Below are positions 11,139 through 21,469 of a stretch of 36,598 bases of DNA, one piece after another. A model generated the notes under the pieces. It was not told where the DNA came from, made no database searches, and worked only from the letters and a program-made list of their open reading frames with translations. The stretch comes from Acanthaster planci. Lineage: Eukaryota > Echinodermata > Asteroidea > Valvatida > Acanthasteridae. The position numbers and the translations under genes are program-made. Position 1 is the first letter of the stretch; each line of letters opens with the position of its first letter. Location of the stretch: positions 62,443 to 99,040 of the forward strand of contig NW_019091708.1 in assembly GCF_001949145.1 (NCBI RefSeq), in the 5' to 3' direction.

Positions 11139-11588
11139 TCATGCAAACCGTGCAGAAGACAAGGCGAAGTTCTCATTCGGTCCACACTCAGCACCACTGA
11201 TAGACGTAGGCAAAAATGCACCTGCCACAATGCATCGGTTGGGCAAGAATATGTCTTGGTTTGTATAGTTCTGGAGGCATACCTAAACTCTCTGGAACCC
11301 TACCGCTAGTGGCACTAATGAAAAACAGACATCTACACCACTCGGTAATCGGTGAGGAAATGAATCATCAAGCAACGCTGTCACCAATCTCCCCAGCCTA
11401 TGCCGCATAGTACCAGAGACCAGCACTCGTGACTTAACAGGAATCCGCTGTCTTTTTCCTTGAGACCTAATCAGACCAATCTTGCTATCTGATCCAACTT
11501 CCCGGGAAATGTCGAAATCTTGATAGATCCTCTGACATCTGACACTGATCTTAGTAGTTTTCTCTCTCCTTTTTATCCCACCGTGCAA
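11139..11588 (-). pseudogene. pol: Pol: protease-RT spacer region
   Basis: This frame carries on from protease after a frameshift near 11560-11590. Residues such as RIPVKSRVLVSGTMRHRLGR, and after an in-frame TAG at 11283-11285 the segment VCLQNYTNQDIFLPNRCIVA, match the beta-rich spacer often seen between protease and RT in this Gypsy group. It ends with TGA at 11139. It has no catalytic motif of its own. Confidence 0.65.
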
Positions 11589-12024
11589 GTGATTCGTAGC
11601 AGTTCCCGAGTGCTCTCGAGTTAGTCCCCACGATCACGGAATACTGCGACAATTCATGCCCATCTGGAACAACCAAAGCTAATACAGAAAAACAATAATC
11701 TGTGCCAGAAAAATCAGCACTGAACCCAATGTCAATCTTTGTCCACCACGAAAATGGTATCTGACCATTCCCACCACGCCAGAGCACCAAGCCATCCAAA
11801 AGACTCAACACTCTGTTCAACTGGTGGAAGAAAGTCTCATAAACTATAGTAACCTCGGACCCACTGTCCAACAGACATCCGGTCCAAACACCGTCAACAC
11901 AACATCGCTGCACATCACTAGTTCCAACCAAGCCAATAGGAATGTCTGTTCCGGGCTGGAAGGCAACATCTTCCGTTGGACCTACTGCTTGGGTGCGGGT
12001 TCCTGACTGGCCCCCGTCAGTCAC
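11551..12024 (-). CDS. pol: Pol: retroviral-type aspartic protease
   Basis: A 157-codon frame lies in the -1 frame relative to gag. It contains the aspartic protease active site in GCLLDSGSEVTIV (residues about 49-61) and a distal VIVGTNSRALG flap/helix motif (ILGTN-like, residues about 130-140). Family members act as dimers that cut Gag and Pol. There is no own initiator: the frame opens at GTG overlapping the gag stop, and a slippery heptamer precedes it, so expression was probably by -1 frameshifting. The frame is lost at the C-terminal end, after which the reading continues in 11139-11588. Confidence 0.82.
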   Translation of the reverse strand: MTDGGQSGTRTQAVGPTEDVAFQPGTDIPIGLVGTSDVQRCCVDGVWTGCLLDSGSEVTIVYETFFHQLNRVLSLLDGLVLWRGGNGQIPFSWWTKIDIGFSADFSGTDYCFSVLALVVPDGHELSQYSVIVGTNSRALGNCYESLARWDKKERENY

Positions 12025-12030
12025 CCCTTT
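12024..12030 (-). promoter_or_regulatory. Candidate -1 ribosomal frameshift site
   Basis: On the minus strand the gag frame reads A AAG GGG directly followed by its TGA stop. This fits the X XXY YYZ slippery heptamer. Slipping back one base enters the protease frame, which overlaps. No downstream pseudoknot was tested. Confidence 0.6.
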
Positions 12031-12089
12031 CTGTTTCCCTGCAGGAAAGTGATAAGTTGCTCATTCACCCGCTTCGGATCTGGCTCAAT

Positions 12090-12116
12090 AATACACTTAA
12101 TAGACTTAATAGACTT
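12090..12116 (-). repeat. Triple 9-bp repeat inside the gag zinc knuckle
   Basis: Units aatacactt, aatagactt and aatagactt encode KSI-KSI-KCI on the minus strand. They lie between the His and the last Cys of the CCHC box and lengthen that spacing. Confidence 0.85.
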
Positions 12117-13500
12117 AAAATGACCCTGTTGACCACATGAGTAGCAGAGGTGTGGGCGCTCCCCTGTCTGCTGGCTGTTATATTTCTTGATCTTCCCAAC
12201 TGAGTGGGTAAAGTTCTTCGCTTGCTTTGGTGCAGTTACTACTGGTTGAAGTTTGTCCCCACGACGCGAAACCTTTGCCTGTTGTTCTGCGTCTTCTCTC
12301 CTCACCATCTGCAGAAGCTTCAGATAGGCTGGTGGGTAATCCTTCAAGGCTTTCAGACGGAGATTGACAAGAAGAATCTCATCAAACAAAATTCCCTTCA
12401 TGAACTGGGTCAAAAGGAGTGAATTCATCCTTTCCCTCTCAGTTGACCCCTTTCTCACCAGCTTCAGCAGTATTGCCTGAAGTCGGGGCAGAAACTCAGA
12501 CGGAGATTCACCACGCTCCTTGTGCATTGAATGAAACTGTACCCTGAGTTCTTCAGGCGATTCTGTGCTGCCAAACGCCAACTCCAGTGCTGCCAGATAA
12601 TCTTCTGATGTAGCCTGGGGCTGGTCCCGACGCAAATCTGTTATTATGTTTGCAGCTGGTGGACAAAGTGCTTCTCTCAAGCGTCTTCTTTTTTCAGCAT
12701 CTTCTGGTTCTTCATCTAACTGCCCCTGAACAAGCTCAATCCACACGTCAAACCCGTCTTCATCCTTTGATGGGATTTTAGAGCCAGAAAATGGGCGCAG
12801 CTTCCTGTTGCTAGAAATACTACAAGTCGTCAAAGCCTTAGCCGGTGGCACCACTGACAATTCTTCACTTGCCTCAGGTGGCCCCTCTTTGAGAAGGTCT
12901 TTAAGTAAGACTCGAGGTTTGAATGTACAGGTGGCAGCTAGCCTATGTATGCGCACCTTAATATCTGTGTCGTCATTGTGGAGGTTTAGGATTCCAGATG
13001 GTGGGAGAACAACCTCTGCCACATCCCTTTCGAACTCGCACAGGAGGAGTGTAGTGTTGTCACGCTCCTGTCTGGAAACATCCACAAAATGTCTGACAGT
13101 TTTCGCCAAGCTGAGGGCTACAGACTCTGTAGACGCGTCCAGCACACCACTGCTCACAAGGAGGAGAGCATAACCTACTCGGATATCGTCTTTCTTACAT
13201 CACTCACGACGTAAGCGCAACAGATATTTACCATCAGCCATGTTCCTGCGTGTGAAGGACTTACATGTACTTCAGCAATGGATTAATTAAGTGATAAGTT
13301 GTAACAAAAAAGGTACAAAGTTAGTATATGTACAGCAAAAAAAAAAAAAAAATAATTCAGTTCCCTTTTCAACCAGTGGCTCTCAGTATGCCATATAGAT
13401 ATTAGCTGGTGATTTAATCAGTAAGAGTAACCAACACAAAACAATTTGTCTATTTTTGCAAGAACACACAAAATATGCTCCCTAAATTTGGGACACTGCG

Positions 13501-13518
13501 GTCCTGGCGAGGTCGCCA
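13501..13518 (-). other. Primer-binding site
   Basis: Five bases inside the 5' LTR, the minus strand reads TGGCGACCTCGCCAGGAC. A TGG start next to the LTR is the standard tRNA-3'-end complement. The TGGCGACC start recalls Arg-primed Gypsy elements, but the tRNA was not checked. Confidence 0.7.
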
Positions 13519-13523
13519 GAGAA

Positions 13524-14367
13524 TGTAAGCCGTTGGAACCTTGTGTGCTCAGTGGTTACACTATAACATTAAACCACCAACTAGATTCACCAAATTTAGA
13601 ATACTAGAAAATGTTTCATCCTTTAATGAACTTTAACAATAACAACCTTGACAATTAATCACAAATTGACAAATTAAGGATATGGCGAGTAGTTCGTTGA
13701 GATCTGAAATAAACAAAAATATGCACGCAGAAGAAGAAAAAAAACCTCTTCAACCGGTTTAGCTACCGTTCTAACTCTGATAACAGTCAGTGTCCAAACA
13801 CTAGGGAAGCTTGAGAATCCACAGTTCAGTTCACATAACGCGGAATTCCTCGTCAACTAAGGTGGTGCTGCTGGTGCATAAGTCCCACTTCGAGGATCCT
13901 TTGAAATCTGCTTGATAATTACTCGTCTGAACTCAGGTACATCAATGTAGATCTGGTCCACAATAATTGAACTGCACAGCCTGGCCTGTGATTCCTGCTG
14001 ACCACGGTTCAGGTCTCAGGGCAGATATCAATGGCCTATCTGGAGTGGCCTCCCATTCATATCAGCTACAGCTCAACTTGACTGCCACCAGCTGTGATTT
14101 GATGCCTTGTGGGAACTCCGCACTACACTATAATATTGTTCTACAGCAACGATGTAGGTCAACAATCCCTGCAATCACAATCTAACGGTGTAAATTGAGA
14201 GCCACAGGCTTAATCGGATCAAGAATAATTAGCTTCATATTGGCAGAACTTTGGCGTAACAAGATGAAATCACACGAAGAACATGGTATCATGCAAGTAA
14301 GTGACCGAACAGGCGCGCTGTCCCACTCATCACAAGACGGCGCTATACCATTTTGCAGCGGGCTATA
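13524..14367 (-). repeat. Upstream (5') LTR of the Gypsy element
   Basis: This 844-bp direct partner of 6304-7179 starts tgtaagccgttggaacc on the plus strand and ends gggctata. It has a single copy of the segment duplicated in the other LTR and its own short insertion near 13658-13675. It should contain the element promoter and the start of the transcript. Confidence 0.92.
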
Positions 14368-15340
14368 TCTATTTAAAGCGTACTGTCACTACTTAGTACG
14401 GTACAATGCAACAACGTCCGGTTATACAGTCACACGTTTGGTACCGACAATATTTAGATGGACACTGCACCATAGGAGCGTGGGAAAATAATGAGGCAAA
14501 GAAAAGGAACGTTCACTACTTTTAGGACATACATGGAAAAAAAGCGAAAGTTTGAAAAAGGCTTGCGTAGGGTACCGTAGTTAATCAAATTAACAAAATG
14601 TTTGACAAAAGGAAACAATAAAGCTAACAGAAGGATAGGGTCACTACTGAAGATCTCAACAAAACAGAAGATACGATTAAAAGGGCTTGCGTGGAATACC
14701 GTCAGCAATCAGATCATAAACGTACCTGTAAAGCTGGTATTCTGAGTACTCTCACACAAGCAGAGAGAAAAGCAGTCAAGAAATGGAGAACGTTCGAAAA
14801 TAACAAGGTGACGTCATCGTGACGTCATAAAATCGGCGCAATTTTTGTATCAGGGTCTTTGTTCCCTGGAACTTTGACAATTGAAGTTTGCTAAATTAGG
14901 AAAAAGCTACTTTGAAAACATGTAAAAAGTCAATGGGCTAAAAAATCCTATGCAGAACAACTGCGCCTTTAAATTTAAGTCAAAATGACATTGTCAGGGG
15001 ACAATTTAAGTCACGTGATTCTTTAACTGAAATTTCTTCATGAGATATTACTTGATATTCCGACTCTTGGGTATATTTCAAAGCGGATAACCGAGCATAC
15101 AATATACGATTTCTCTTTTCGTTCTGATAATAATCTTGAGCCGAAGTTGGCGACTACTCAGTCATGAGTGTTCAGTAATAGAACGTGTATAAAGCCTAAA
15201 GAGAAAAACTTCAGCTTTAATTTCATGTCACGTGTCCCCTGACAATGTCTTTTTGACGGTTTTGTCCTGGCACCCCCTCTTCATGGTGTATTACGAGTGT
15301 GGACAAAAAACCTATGGGGTAGAATAAAGCATTAAAAATG
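14368..15340. other. Intron 2 between Gypsy and the satellite zone
   Basis: No gene is visible. A paired motif gtgacgtcatcgtgacgtcat at 14809-14829, two TGACGTCA palindromes in tandem, foreshadows the satellite family that follows. A minus-strand 84-codon frame at 14454-14708 has no recognisable features. Confidence 0.4.
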
Positions 15341-15559
15341 AATTCAAAAATCAAAATAAAAAGGAGACGTCATCATGACGTCATGCTTCAAACCTTATAC
15401 GAAAGACCTATTACGATTTGCCCTATTAATGGATGTAAAGAGGAAGAAGAGGGATCGCAAAAACTGGTAGAACTGGCAAAAACTACCGTCTGGCCAGAGA
15501 CTAACACTTTTGCAAGCAAGGTCATATCTATCACCGATTTTGAATGAATGCAATTTTGC

Positions 15560-16350
15560 GAAAAAGACAGTACTCTTGTTTTTTTTTTCTTTTTTCCGAC
15601 CCCTTCTGACCCAAATCCCCTTTGTTTTGTACACGTTTCTTCCACCATCGACATTTATCCCTTAACTACTTTGGATCTTCATCAAACTTACGTCAATGAA
15701 GGACCTGTAGGTAAAAATCGTCCTAAAACAATGATTTAACGATGACGTCATCAAGTGATTTATTATTGATTTTATAATATCTATTTCAGCCCTTTGACTT
15801 TGTAGGAGTTTTTGTCGCACCTTTGAGTAACTTGCCTATCGTTGATCGTCATCAAAGCTACACCAAGCACAGACCCTAAGGCAAAGATATTATTAAAATA
15901 ATTACGCCATAATGACGTTATTAACTGATTTTGTATTAAATATTGAATATTTAAATATGTCAAATATTTAAATATTTAAAACGTGGCCTTACTGTTTCAA
16001 AGTGGTAATAGATATTAACTTGTTTTCAACGGTATTAGTCTCTTGGGGTATTGCACTCTTCAAAACATCTACTAATGATGTGACGCAATTGTTTTAGCGC
16101 CCTCTACCGACAACTTGAACATTCTGAAAAATGCATTTTGAATAGATGTCACTGATGTCGTTGGAATCACCTGAAAATTGGTTGATATGATAATATTTAC
16201 CCATTTAACAAGTGTGAAAATTGGGGCTGATTACGTCATTGGACTGGAAGTTATTATAAAAAGGTTTTTTATTCAGTCCTTTCAAAATTCGGTAAAAATC
16301 AACCGTGAGAGGTATAAATTGAAATGCCCATTAGATGATAGATGAAATCA
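15560..16350. repeat. Duplicated segment, copy 1
   Basis: Direct diverged copy of about 17640-18560. Shared landmarks in order: cttctgacc, ttgt[a/g]cacgttt with ttccacca, ttcatcaaactta, a TGACGTCA palindrome, tatttcagcc, aataattac, gcgccctcta (diverged in copy 2), gaattttgaatag-like, cacctgaaaattg, tttacccattta, aaaattcggtaaaa and cattagatgatag. The two copies lie about 2.1 kb apart and flank satellite array A. Confidence 0.75.
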
Positions 16351-16749
16351 CGGCCAATTTGTGCTTTACACTGCGTTTTGCTTTTGTGCGGGTGAGCACG
16401 TTATGCCTGCCGATAACAAAGAAGTCGCATAGTGCGTGAGGGCATACTCTCGGCTGTGGAAGAAGCAATTGGCACTGAAGTAAGATTCTGTAAGGAACGC
16501 CAAATTGCCATTATATCAATGCAACACGGGGCGTTGATTTGTATGGAACGCCAAAACAACAAAATCATTTAAATCAAATAAAACCAATTCCTTATTTTTG
16601 TCTCGGTGAACACACCATCCACTTTCATTGTACATATCCAATTGGTTGCAATCTTGTAGGCAGCTATGGAGGGATCTGTTATAGACGATCATTTACCTTG
16701 CATGCATGTAATAGTAATGCATAGTAATGCATGGTAATGACATCAAGAG

Positions 16750-17460
16750 ATGACAAATAACCTGACATTAAAGGTGCACTCTTTAAAACATATCTAGTGA
16801 AGTGCATGTCCAATTGGGTGCAAACTTAGTAGATATCTTGAAAAGGGAGTGCTTTAAACAAATACTGACCTGATGTGATGATGACGTCATAAAGTAGTAA
16901 ATCACGTGACATTAAAGGTGCAGTCTTCGTAGCACTTTGTACCGTGAAGAATATAGCAGATTAGGTTTGAATCATGCAGATATCTTGAAAGGGGAGGGCT
17001 TTAGATGCACATTGATGAGGTGATGTGGTGATAACGTAATCGCGTGACAAGTCAAACAACTTTAAAGGTGCAATCTTTAAAGCAATATATCTTGTGAAGA
17101 ACCTTTCCAATTGGGTTCAAACCTTGCATTTATCTTAAAAGGGGAGTGCTTTAGAAGAACATTGACCTGAAGTGTTGATGACGTCATCATGTGCCAAGTC
17201 ACGTGACATTAAAGACGCACCCGTTAAAGCAGTCTATTTCGTGAAGTACATGTCCGATTGGGTTCAAACCTTGCAGATATCTTGAAAGGGAAAAGCTTGA
17301 GACAAACGACTTGATGTGGTGAGGACTTCATCATGTGACTAGTCACGTGACATTAAGGCACATTCTTTACAGCCCTATTTATAGTGGACTACATGTCTGA
17401 TTAGGCTGAAATTTTGTAGATAGTTGAAATGTGAAATGTTATAAACAATGTGACATGATG
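16750..17460. repeat. Satellite array A, about five units of ~147 bp
   Basis: Units begin near 16761, 16907, 17059, 17206 and 17350. Typical landmarks are gtcacgtgacattaaaggtg, tctttaaagca, gaagtacatgtcc, ttgggttcaaa, cagatatcttgaaaggggag, a gacctgatgtg-like stretch and gatgacgtcat. Units have diverged by substitutions and small indels. The same family recurs at 20.1-20.6 kb (inverted) and 25.0-25.9 kb. Confidence 0.85.
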
Positions 17461-17639
17461 TAACGGGTGCAAAACTTAATTCATCATAACTCTTAACCCC
17501 CAAAAGGGTTTGAATATTATGTCATATTGAGGTCACCGAAAATATCATTGAAAACCTTGGGAACTCTTGGATAGATGCTTGAGTAAGAAGTGAGAAATCC
17601 AAGTGTGGTAGTATCCAAAAAGAAGGAATGCCCTTTTAT

Positions 17640-18560
17640 TAAGAAACAAAATGCAAAAAAAGCCCTTTTTTCTGTCTTTAAGAAAGACATAACCTGTAGT
17701 TTCTTCCTTCGTCTTCTTCCTCTTCTGACCAAAAGCCCATTTCTTTTGTGCACGTTTTTCCACCATATACTTTGGTCCTTTTGCAACTTCGGATTTTCAT
17801 CAAACTTACATCAACAAAGAACCTAAGTTTAAAGATGTTTATAGAACCATGACGTCATGATGACGTCCTCAAGAGATGTTTGTATTGAATTTTTAATATT
17901 TATTTCAGCCATTGACTCCGTACACGTTTTCAAGGCCCAATTTTGGTAACTTAGCCATCTCCAGTGGTCCTCAAAGTTACACAAATGAAAGACCTGGATG
18001 CATATAATACTCAAATAATTACGGCATGGTGACGTCATCTAGTGCTTTATTATTTCATTTTAAATATTCAAATACTTTGTTAATGTAAAAATCCATATAA
18101 AAATCAACCGTTGCCTCCCGCAGTATTCTGTTTGGGCAAATGCCAGAGTAAAATTCGGTCTTCAATTTATCTTGTGTGGATCAAATCAGAATACCGAAAG
18201 TAGGCTTATTGTTTAAAAAGGGTAAGAGGTTTCAAAGTGTCTTCAACGTTGTTAGTCTGTTGGGATATAGCATTCTTCAAATCATTGACAGATGACGCCA
18301 CGTAATTGTCGAGCACCCTCTAGCAACAGGCTAAGAATCCAAAAAAATGAATTTTGAATAGATACCTTTGGCAAAGTTTGCCCGAATCGCCTGAAAATTG
18401 ATGTAGACAATGATCTTTACCCATTTACTCGTGTGAAATTTGGGGCCGATGACGTCATCAGATTGGAAGTTATGACAAAAAGTTCTCTTATTATTCAAAA
18501 TTCGGTAAAAAATCAGCCGTAACAGATTTAAGCGTGAATTGTGAATTGTTCATTAGATGA
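17640..18560. repeat. Duplicated segment, copy 2
   Basis: Diverged direct copy of 15560-16350, with matching landmarks in the same order. It contains two adjacent CRE-like palindromes near 17849-17867 and another at 18449. A 90-codon antisense frame at 17517-17786 and similar short frames here arise from repeat sequence, not genes. Confidence 0.75.
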
Positions 18561-18720
18561 TAGCTAAAACACTGATATCAATTGCATGAAGTGCATAGGG
18601 GGCTTACTTCTTCACACAGATGAAGCACCGACGACAAAATCCCCCATACTATATTTGCAAACTCAAAAATACCTTTCGTGCGAAAGCGTATACAGAACAT
18701 GATTGAAAAAAACTTTGTAC

Positions 18721-18840
18721 CTGTTATTTCGCCGGGGCGGATTAGTATTTCGCCCGGGCGGATTAACATTTAGCCTGGGCGGATTAATATTTTGCCCGGG
18801 CGGATTTAATAGTATTTCGCCACGGCGGATTAGTATCGGG
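18721..18840 (+). repeat. GC-rich 21-bp minisatellite
   Basis: About five copies of a unit like gcggattagtatttcgcccgg lie in tandem, in locally GC-rich DNA amid AT-rich flanks. Each unit holds gcccgggc or a close variant. The 21-bp period keeps one plus-strand frame open (FRPGGL repeats), which explains the 95-codon frame at 18703-18990. Confidence 0.85.
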
Positions 18841-18990
18841 TGTTTCAGTATTAGTGTATCAGAATGTGGGATGATTTCCTGGGGGAGATTGACTCAGATA
18901 GACCGTTCCAACATTTTTTGCGCCATTGTATCGAAGATGCAAAAAGACTCATGGAGTGCGCTCACACTCCTGCATTTAGCAAAGGCATAG

Positions 18991-19356
18991 ATATTTTCCT
19001 AGTTAATCACCTTTCACCCTGCATATTAAGTAAACACAAATGTCAACAGAACTGATTGAAAATTACCCTTATTAATCTGTCAAACATTTTAGCAATAAAA
19101 CCAAAAAAAAGCACCTAAGTTCTCTACTTTAATCGGGCTCGGGCTCAGAGTCTTGCCATTCCCCTGAAAAAGTTACGGATTTTTAATTCGATAATGAAAA
19201 GAGCTTTTTCCTTGTATATTATTCTCATTTAGAGAGATGGAGAGAGTTTAACTGAGGCTAGTTTATCACATTATACCACAGGCACTTTTATCTGCAGAAG
19301 GAGGCATTTTTATAAAGCAAATTGTTTATAAGGATATAAAACACTTTAAATTAATA
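18991..19356. other. AT-rich non-coding sequence
   Basis: No gene is recognised on the plus strand. On the minus strand this would be the 3' flank of the candidate terminal exon at 19357-19499. It offers attaaa-type sequences, but no clear AATAAA with a downstream GT-rich element. Confidence 0.3.
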
Positions 19357-19499
19357 CTACGGACATTCCAAGGGACTGCAGTTGACGGCATCAATAAATT
19401 GATAAAAATTAATTTCTGGACCTTCAGGATCTTTTTTAATACTAATTGGTAACTTGAATGGCAATTCAGTGTAAATTGGTGCTTTTTGTTTTTCTTCGT
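19357..19499 (-). CDS. Candidate terminal coding exon, unknown gene
   Basis: On the minus strand an acceptor tttcattacag, with a possible branch point actaaac just upstream, opens a phase-1 exon. It encodes about 46 residues beginning EEKQKAPIYTELPFKLP and ending NCSPLECP before TAG. Residue composition and the run IKKDPEGPEINFYQFIDAV look coding rather than random. Codons are AT-rich. I do not recognise the family. Earlier exons, if any, would lie at higher coordinates and on the opposite strand to the host gene, within its intron 2. It may equally be a repeat-borne remnant. Confidence 0.3.
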
Positions 19500-20109
19500 C
19501 TGTAATGAAATTGTTTAGTTTGTGGAGTCCCCAAGAAAAAAAACCCATGTTTTAGGCTATCCTGGATCAAATGAACCTGCTTTTTTTTTTTTAAAGTTCT
19601 CGTGAAAAAGGCACAAATACATTTGTACTTGTTGGCATTCCATACAATGCGACCTGCTCTCAGCACCACGAGTATATACCGTACGCACTGTGCTCCGTCT
19701 GTGTTGTAGGCAGATATTGGCCTGCCACTGCCACCTGCCACTTGCTGCAAACAGAATGTTGCAGGAGGCCACGGTTAATTTTATATGAATTTTTATAAAT
19801 TTAACGGAATATTTAAATATTCAAAATTAAATAATAATGCTTTATGCCGTGATCATGACTTAAAAATTTCAGTATTATCTTCGTTTTATAGTTAGTGCTA
19901 GCTGTAACTTTGACGACAATCAACGATTACTAAAATACCAAATAGTGCCTCAATAACGTGTACAAAATGAATGGGCTGAGAAAAATGTTGGCAATTGTGA
20001 TGAATAAACCTGGCATCAATAAACTACGAAAAAGTAAACATTAACAATCTACTACTCTGGACGTCACTTTAATTAATTTACAATGAATGTCAACCGATGT
20101 AGTTGGATG

Positions 20110-20640
20110 TCCACTTCAGAAGATAATTTAACATGACTTGTCACGTGATGTCATTGTCACAGTTGAGAGCTTGCCTTGTACTTTGTAAAGTTTCCCAGTA
20201 TTGCTTGAAAATAATAATATTTACTTAAAGATGACATATCTGACTCTTAGACTGATGACGTCATCGCGAGTGGAAGTGATACCAGTTACAAGAATTTTTT
20301 TTTTTAAACGAGGGTTTTTGTGGACAAGCACAGCTGCTGCGGCCCTGGTTCCATTTATCTGAAACCAGTGCACATCGACGATACAGAAAACGCATCAGTC
20401 AGTGGAATATATAAAGTCCATATCATATATATGTCACATGACTTGTCATATAATAATACCACCAACAGACGAAATCAATTTCCATCTGGAACTCTTCCCT
20501 TTCTGGCTCTCCGCAAATTTTCAACCAATGTGTTGAAACGTGTACTTTACGATATGTAGTGCTTGAAAGAGTGCCCCCTTAATGTCACGTGACTTGTCAC
20601 CGGACTCCTCCAGAATCACATCAGATCAATTTGCTGCAAA
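20110..20640 (-). repeat. Inverted copies of the satellite family
   Basis: Landmarks of the satellite unit appear in reverse complement: acttgtcacgtgatgtca near 20137, gatgacgtcatcg near 20254, tcacatgacttgtcat near 20432 and cttaatgtcacgtgacttgtcac near 20578. Orientation is therefore opposite to arrays A and B. The 79-codon plus frame at 20320-20559 lies inside this repeat zone. Confidence 0.7.
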
Positions 20641-20878
20641 TTTAAAGTCGTTCAATTGACTAAACGTTAAATGAAAAAAAAGTCAGTGAGAGTCAATGAG
20701 TTAAAAACAAAGAAAAAAGAAAAAGAATTGTAGTCATTGTAGGAAGCTGACAACGATCAAAAGGGTGCAGAAATGGTGGCATTTGGTGGGTCATTCTAGT
20801 CTTGGAAAGTCACGCGCGGTTCAGCTCTTGTCACATTTTTTACAGACTTACCGAGTTTCCGTATCTTTTCGTTTACAG

Positions 20879-20925
20879 GCATGTCTGCTGTGATGGTACT
20901 ATTAAGCCTGGCTCCTGCGGAATAC
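20879..20925 (+). CDS. Host gene exon 3: CCDG-containing
   Basis: This 47-base exon follows a strong polypyrimidine acceptor (cttttcgtttacag) and ends AC|GTAAGT. It enters in phase 2, matching exon 2, and leaves in phase 1. It encodes (R)HVCCDGTIKPGSCGI, with three Cys. The CCDG motif with a nearby Cys weakly recalls short cysteine-rich repeats of galaxin-like secreted proteins, but the match is too short to name. Intron 2 is 15.9 kb because it carries the Gypsy element and satellites. Confidence 0.6.
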
Positions 20926-21469
20926 GTAAGTATATGGCCTACTTGCCTTTAGTTTAACACCCCAGGGGCCCACCTGACCATTTTGTAGTGACTATTATTT
21001 GAGTATTTGAACTTCATTATCAAATTACCTTAATAATTTTCGAAATCCAATACTCTAAGGTGAAACGCAAGGTAAAACAAAAGAGGAAGTTTCATCTGTG
21101 TCTTTGAAAATGCACTCTAAGCATATTTTTAGGAGTACGAGTAAACCTCGATTTGGCTGAATTCCAATTGTCAGTTATAAAGCGAAAGCTGTTTTGGCGT
21201 AGTACCTGGATGATGAAAAATCATGTAATTATTCATCCAAGTAGAAAGGTAGTTATTCGACAGGAACTTATATTTTACACTTTTACTTATGCTTTCAAGC
21301 TCCAAAAATGGCACCCCATTTCAAACTTCAGGACAGGGGAATCCTGAATAATTTAAAAGTATAAGGCAATCATACATTTGGAGGCCAAGTTTAACCCAAA
21401 TGAAGCTCTTTTTTAGAATCGTAGCTTAAACAAAATAAAATGGAACACTGTTCCTATTCCTCTGGTCAG

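Larger units (their letters stand above)
12021..13241 (-). pseudogene. gag: Gag, PNMA-like, with one premature stop and a damaged zinc knuckle
   Basis: The best start is an ATG at 13241. After 13 codons there is a TGA (13200-13202), then 392 open codons to 12021. The N-terminal ~100 residues, including TTLLLCEFERDVAEVVLPPS, resemble the RNA-recognition-like N-domain of PNMA proteins. The middle resembles the PNMA/Gypsy capsid: LRPFSG at its start, then KRRRLREALCPPAANII, AALELAFGSTESPEELRVQF and GESPSEFLPRLQAILLKLV. A CCHC knuckle, CYSCGQQGH, is followed by eight residues instead of four before the last Cys, through three 9-bp units at 12090-12116. Gag forms the particle and binds element RNA. 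Similarity is judged by eye; a profile search for the PNMA family would test it. Confidence 0.85.
6304..14367 (-). mobile_element. Ty3/Gypsy-type LTR retrotransposon, full-length but defective
   Basis: An 8.06-kb element reads on the minus strand inside intron 2 of the host gene. Two direct LTRs (13524-14367 upstream, 6304-7179 downstream) bracket a primer-binding site, gag, protease, RT, RNase H, integrase and a polypurine tract, in Ty3/Gypsy order. LTR ends appear to be TGTA...TACA, with the inner dinucleotides mutated at one end. Flanks tgta (6300-6303) and tcta (14368-14371) could be a decayed 4-bp target duplication with one mismatch. Over the first 137 aligned LTR bases I count about 10 differences (about 7%), mostly transitions, so the insertion is old. 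Multiple stops and frameshifts in pol and loss of an RT catalytic Asp make it non-autonomous today. Confidence 0.93.

Noticed and set aside
12808-13173. 121-codon plus-strand frame antisense to gag
   Set aside because: It is explained by codon bias of gag on the other strand. No domain.
16681-16740. Repeated gcatagtaatgcat motifs
   Set aside because: A very short local duplication (three copies of about 10 bp); too small to interpret.
17517-17786. Lys-rich minus frame and its overlapping plus frame
   Set aside because: Lies in the duplicated repeat segment; the equivalent position in copy 1 (15388-15654) shows a different broken frame.
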